Source: Lantana camara
Lineage: Eukaryota; Streptophyta; Magnoliopsida; Lamiales; Verbenaceae
DNA: 64,000 nucleotides
Assembly: GCA_037501455.1 (NCBI GenBank)
Contig: CM074864.1
Span: 26,530,001-26,594,000 of the forward strand
Reading direction: 5' to 3'
The notes under the pieces were generated by a model. That model made no database searches, was not told the DNA's origin, and saw only the letters and a list, made by a program, of their open reading frames with translations. Shown here in pieces: positions 60,628 through 64,000 of the stretch (position 1 is its first letter; every line of letters begins with the position of its first letter). Position numbers and translations under genes: made by a program.

Positions 60628-61305
60628 TCCCCCTGTGCATTTCTTGTCTTTTCCTTTTCGGTTTTTGATTGTTTCACCTCTTTAATGCCTTTATCTTCAT
60701 TGTGGTGAACTATGAACTTGTTTTGCTATGTGTTGAGAGTATGTTGGTTTGATTTCATAACATTTGAATGAGAATTATCCATGCTTTTATTGAATGCCGT
60801 TTATGTATGTTTTTCTGTCGTTTGTGATTTCCGTAACCATTTTCCCCTATCAAACGAATTCTTCTTGTTCTCAAACTTTGGAAATATATTATATTAGGTA
60901 ATGTTATGTATGTAGTAGAGTTTTGTGAAAGATTGAACACATTGGAATGTATGTAATTATTTATTTTCTAATTAGAAATGTGAAGGATATGAACTCGTTT
61001 GAATACGAATGCTTCATTGAATGAATGAATTGAATGTTTATATGTCTTTAAGACTTTAATAGTGCACATGAACATTTTATGATATAATATCATCTTTTAC
61101 GCATTCATATCATGTTCATTGCATGCCGTGCGTCTTATATGGTTCATTGGAGTCTCGAGTCTCACGAGCACCTCATGTTATCTTTTGTACAGTTTATCTC
61201 CAGGGTGGAGAGATCTTGATCTTTCAGGCACTCGGTAACTCGTACCCTTGTATCGCCATGTTCCAGGTGAGGGTGTTTTCGTTTTAGTTACATATTAACC
61301 CTACA

Positions 61306-61352
<47 letters not shown>

Positions 61353-61471
61353 GTTACTTTTAAAGTAAAGTTATCGAGTAAATGTGATCGAGTAAACCCT
61401 TTTCAAATGACTTATGAATTATGCTATGTTTCACATGAACTGATATGTTTTGGCGAGACATGATCATGATT

Positions 61472-61690
61472 GCACGGGCCCAGGGACTTAGTACATGTGG
61501 CTATCCGGGGAGGCATGGGCCGACGGTGATCCCATGTGCTAGTTCCACTATGTTACGGCGAAACGGACCTCGTCAAGGAGGTTTTGATGAGGAAACGCTA
61601 ACCGGGCTTTGAGGCCTCATGAACCTCATAGCCACATTGATATGTTTAGGTGGTCGGGCCTTGCAAACCCGTCCACCGCCGGAGGAAGAA
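61472..61690 (+). ncRNA. Structured LTR domain, copy in G 3' LTR
   Basis: P1 TTAGTACATG with CATGTGCTAG, same loop and tail as the other copies. Confidence 0.58.
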
Positions 61691-62486
61691 GGTTGGAACT
61701 TGTTTTATGAATATGATTATATTTTATGATATGATTGATATGCACCGTGCGGGAAGGCCGGGACACGGATTGCCCAAACGAATATGTTTTAGGATATGAT
61801 ATATGATTTGTGTGTATTATGATATATTGCTTGATCACCTACTTAAAGTATTATTGATATTTGTCGTACACGGTTGGAGTTTGGTTGGAGATTGTGCACG
61901 CTCACTCGCCGAGCCTTTTTGTTTATGTCTAAATTATGAACCTAATGAATTTAATATGAATTAGTCGTAAAGTTCGAGCATTGTTTATTCGTTTTCTTGC
62001 CCTTCGTGGGAACTAATTTCCAATAAAACCTTTGCTCGGGATTTATGACTTGCATGTGCATGTTTCTTATATATATGTATCGCTCCTGCTCACTCAGTCT
62101 TCTAGAGACTGTTCCTCTCCCTCCCCAACACTTTAGTGTGCAGGTTTGGCTTTGGAGTTTTGTGCTAGGCGGAGTTATGTCAAGTTTGAGTCGGTCAAGT
62201 TAAGTTAGAAGCGTTGAATTGCTTTTGTTGGGCTTTGGTTATGAGTTTAAAAGAGGCCTGAAGAGCCCAAGTCTGCTTATGGTTTGTGTGTTTGAATTTT
62301 AGTTTTTCGATGCATTATATTTTGTTGATTGGTTATTATTGCAGGGTCTAAGTTCCGCCTAGCTTAGGAGGGTTTTCTGCTTATGTCCCGTTCGCTATGG
62401 TTTGATACGGGTGCGGATTTACCATTTCGTTACTCGTGTTGAGCCATAGTGCGGGGGATGTGGTGCCTCACGTGTGGGGTGCTACA

Positions 62487-64000
62487 TACACATTTTAGCC
62501 AAATCCATATAATGGTTGTACGGGTTCTATAAAACTAGAAATTAAACCTCACCTGACGAGTGACGAAATAAGACAAGGATACAAGAAAGTGTCCATACGA
62601 TCAATGATCTCCACCCTGGAGAAGAACTGGACAAGAAAGGAAACAATGTGAACTCGTGAAATGAGACTCAATATGAGGCCAAGTATGACGCATGACAATG
62701 CTCATGTAACACCTTAATAACCAAACAAATTAGCAATCAAGTGACACTTAAATATGTATGAGAACCAATTAACATCTAAGAGATGAAATTAATCTCAAGG
62801 AGTCATGTATTCATATCATTCAAACATTTCAAGTTCAATTCATATAGGGCATGGAGTCACGCAATCATGTTTGAGCAATTAAGTACCAAGGAGCGTCACA
62901 TTGGAGCATAATTATCAATTAATCAAGAATATACTTCATATAATTCATAGACAGGAGCCAAGAGAGTGAAAGGAATGCAAGAAGAAATGTTTTGGTGAAG
63001 TTGGGTAAAAACCGACAATTTTCGAAAATGCACACGCTGTGTGAAAACTGGAATATCTTGAGTTCTAAAAGTTGGAATTGATTTTTTTTTTTTTTTGATA
63101 TGAAACTAGACAAGTAGAACGTTCCGATGATATATGGCTCGTTTTCTAGTTCAAAGTGAGGTGAAAATGGCGTAAGCTTGAAGTTGGGAGCATGCAGATT
63201 TTCGGTGAAGTGGCGACACCAAAAAGGATTGAATATATCTCACAAATTAGAAAGTATAATGAGCTGATTCTAATTTTAGAGTATTCTAGACTTCAATAGG
63301 TTTCTGTTTGTTCAAAAATCAAGTCAATCAGAGTTCGTTTGAGGGTAAACAGAACAAAACAAACTCAGGCCGAAAACAGGGGGGATCCACGGCCGTGGAT
63401 TTCTCCATGTACAAAAATCCACGCCCGTGGATTCTCCTACCAAAAATCCCAAGTTTTTGGACACAAATCTACGGTCGTGAGTTAAAATCCACACCCATGG
63501 ATCCTTCTCCAGCAGCATATACAAAGGAAAAACAGGGCAAGGCTCGAAATTCGGCTCCCAAACCATACCAACACCAAATCACGACAATTAAACACCTCAA
63601 AACTATCATATAACATCAATTAATCCAAGCAAACATGTTAAGATCATCAAGAATTCAATCCACAAACCCTTAAATATATCACCTTGATCCACTTTCATCA
63701 AATACTCAAGTTCATTCACCAAATCAATAAGATATCATATATTCACGCTCAAACCACTAGCAACAAGATATAAGCCTATAAATAAAAAAGCCCTTCTACA
63801 ACTCATCCACAGACAAACACATATATAAACACATATATCACCAACCTTAACATAAAGATAGAAGAGATGATGTGGATGAAATGATGAAGGTGATGATGAT
63901 GATGATGATCCTAGACCTCTTCTTCTCCTTCCTCTTGCTTGATCGAAAGTGGTTGTATGAAGAAAATGGAAGAAAAGGGATTTGTGCATGTTGTAGAGAT
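62487..64000 (-). repeat. Element E 5' LTR, piece 3 (runs off window)
   Basis: Collinear with about 32232 to 33731 of the E 3' LTR. Includes the candidate exon (62553-62626, minus) and palindromes (63385-63502). About 0.7 kb of LTR should lie beyond the window. Confidence 0.92.
63385..63502 (-). repeat. Palindrome cluster of E 5' LTR
   Basis: Four ATCCACGGCCGTGGAT-type units at 63385, 63417, about 63467 (degraded) and 63487. Confidence 0.88.

Larger units (their letters stand above)
52058..62486 (+). mobile_element. Element G: full-length non-autonomous Tekay-like element
   Basis: LTRs of 3863 and 3688 bp, primer site and polypurine tract are complete. The first base of the left LTR is C instead of T and the left duplication seems eroded (GTACC against TACAC on the right). 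The empty site is visible in the other E LTR near 32232. Internal region of 2878 bp lacks gag and pol. Confidence 0.9.
58799..62486 (+). repeat. Element G 3' LTR (3688 bp)
   Basis: TGTAACGCCCC to GGGTGCTACA followed by the right duplication TACAC. Contains palindromes 60502-60627, a TA run 61311-61350 and the structured domain 61472-61690. Confidence 0.93.
27433..64000 (-). mobile_element. Element E: minus-strand non-autonomous Tekay-like element hosting D, F and G
   Basis: Read on the minus strand: 5' LTR (64000 leftward to 38046, split by G and F), primer site, 3.6-kb internal region, polypurine tract, 3' LTR (34405 to 27433, split by D). Removing the insertions, the 3' LTR is about 3.2 kb. 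The 5' LTR pieces sum to about 2.5 kb with about 0.7 kb beyond the window. No gag or pol can be recognised, so it is of the large coding-less (LARD-like) kind. Confidence 0.87.

Overview
This is plant nuclear DNA, most likely eudicot heterochromatin. It is almost entirely nested LTR retrotransposons with primer-binding sites for plant tRNAs. I found no intact host gene. The only host-like coding pieces are short exons of an LRR receptor kinase (NIK/SERK type) near 14.6-15.8 kb. The species cannot be fixed from the sequence.

Left part (1-12.5 kb). Element A is a Tekay/Del-type chromovirus (Ty3/gypsy). Its 5' LTR is cut by the window edge, gag-pol has three visible breaks, and the 3' LTR is complete. 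A sits inside an older relative, B, of which the gag remnant, 3' noncoding region and 3' LTR remain. Then come an AT-rich stretch (12.5-13.9 kb), one end of a CACTA DNA transposon with palindromic subterminal repeats (to 14532), and the kinase fragments.

Middle (16.8-26.2 kb). A full-length, non-autonomous Athila-type element lies between perfect AGGTG target-site duplications. It keeps gag-protease in one frame (broken only by stop codons), lacks RT/RNase H/integrase, and has a degenerate extra ORF in the envelope position.

Right part (27.4-64 kb). One minus-strand, non-autonomous Tekay-like element, E, spans everything. Its 3' LTR (27433-34405) is split by a 3.76-kb solo LTR (D). Its internal region is 34406-38045. 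Its 5' LTR is split by a recombined composite (F, 38214-51182) and by a full-length non-autonomous element (G, 52058-62486), and runs off the window. F is best explained as an unequal crossover that collapsed a three-level nest (X element, H insertion, Y element).

The most interesting content is noncoding. The Tekay-like LTRs share a multi-helix domain whose stems differ between copies by compensatory changes. There are also family-specific palindrome clusters in LTRs with a common GC core (shared even with Athila), tandem covarying hairpins and a covarying hairpin just before the polypurine tract, a motif occurring in pairs inside the coding-less elements, and a leader that looks spliced. 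Together they look like a cis-acting RNA/DNA toolkit by which coding-less elements use the proteins of an A-like element. That functional reading is inference; the repeats and base-pairing are read by eye and were not folded by program.
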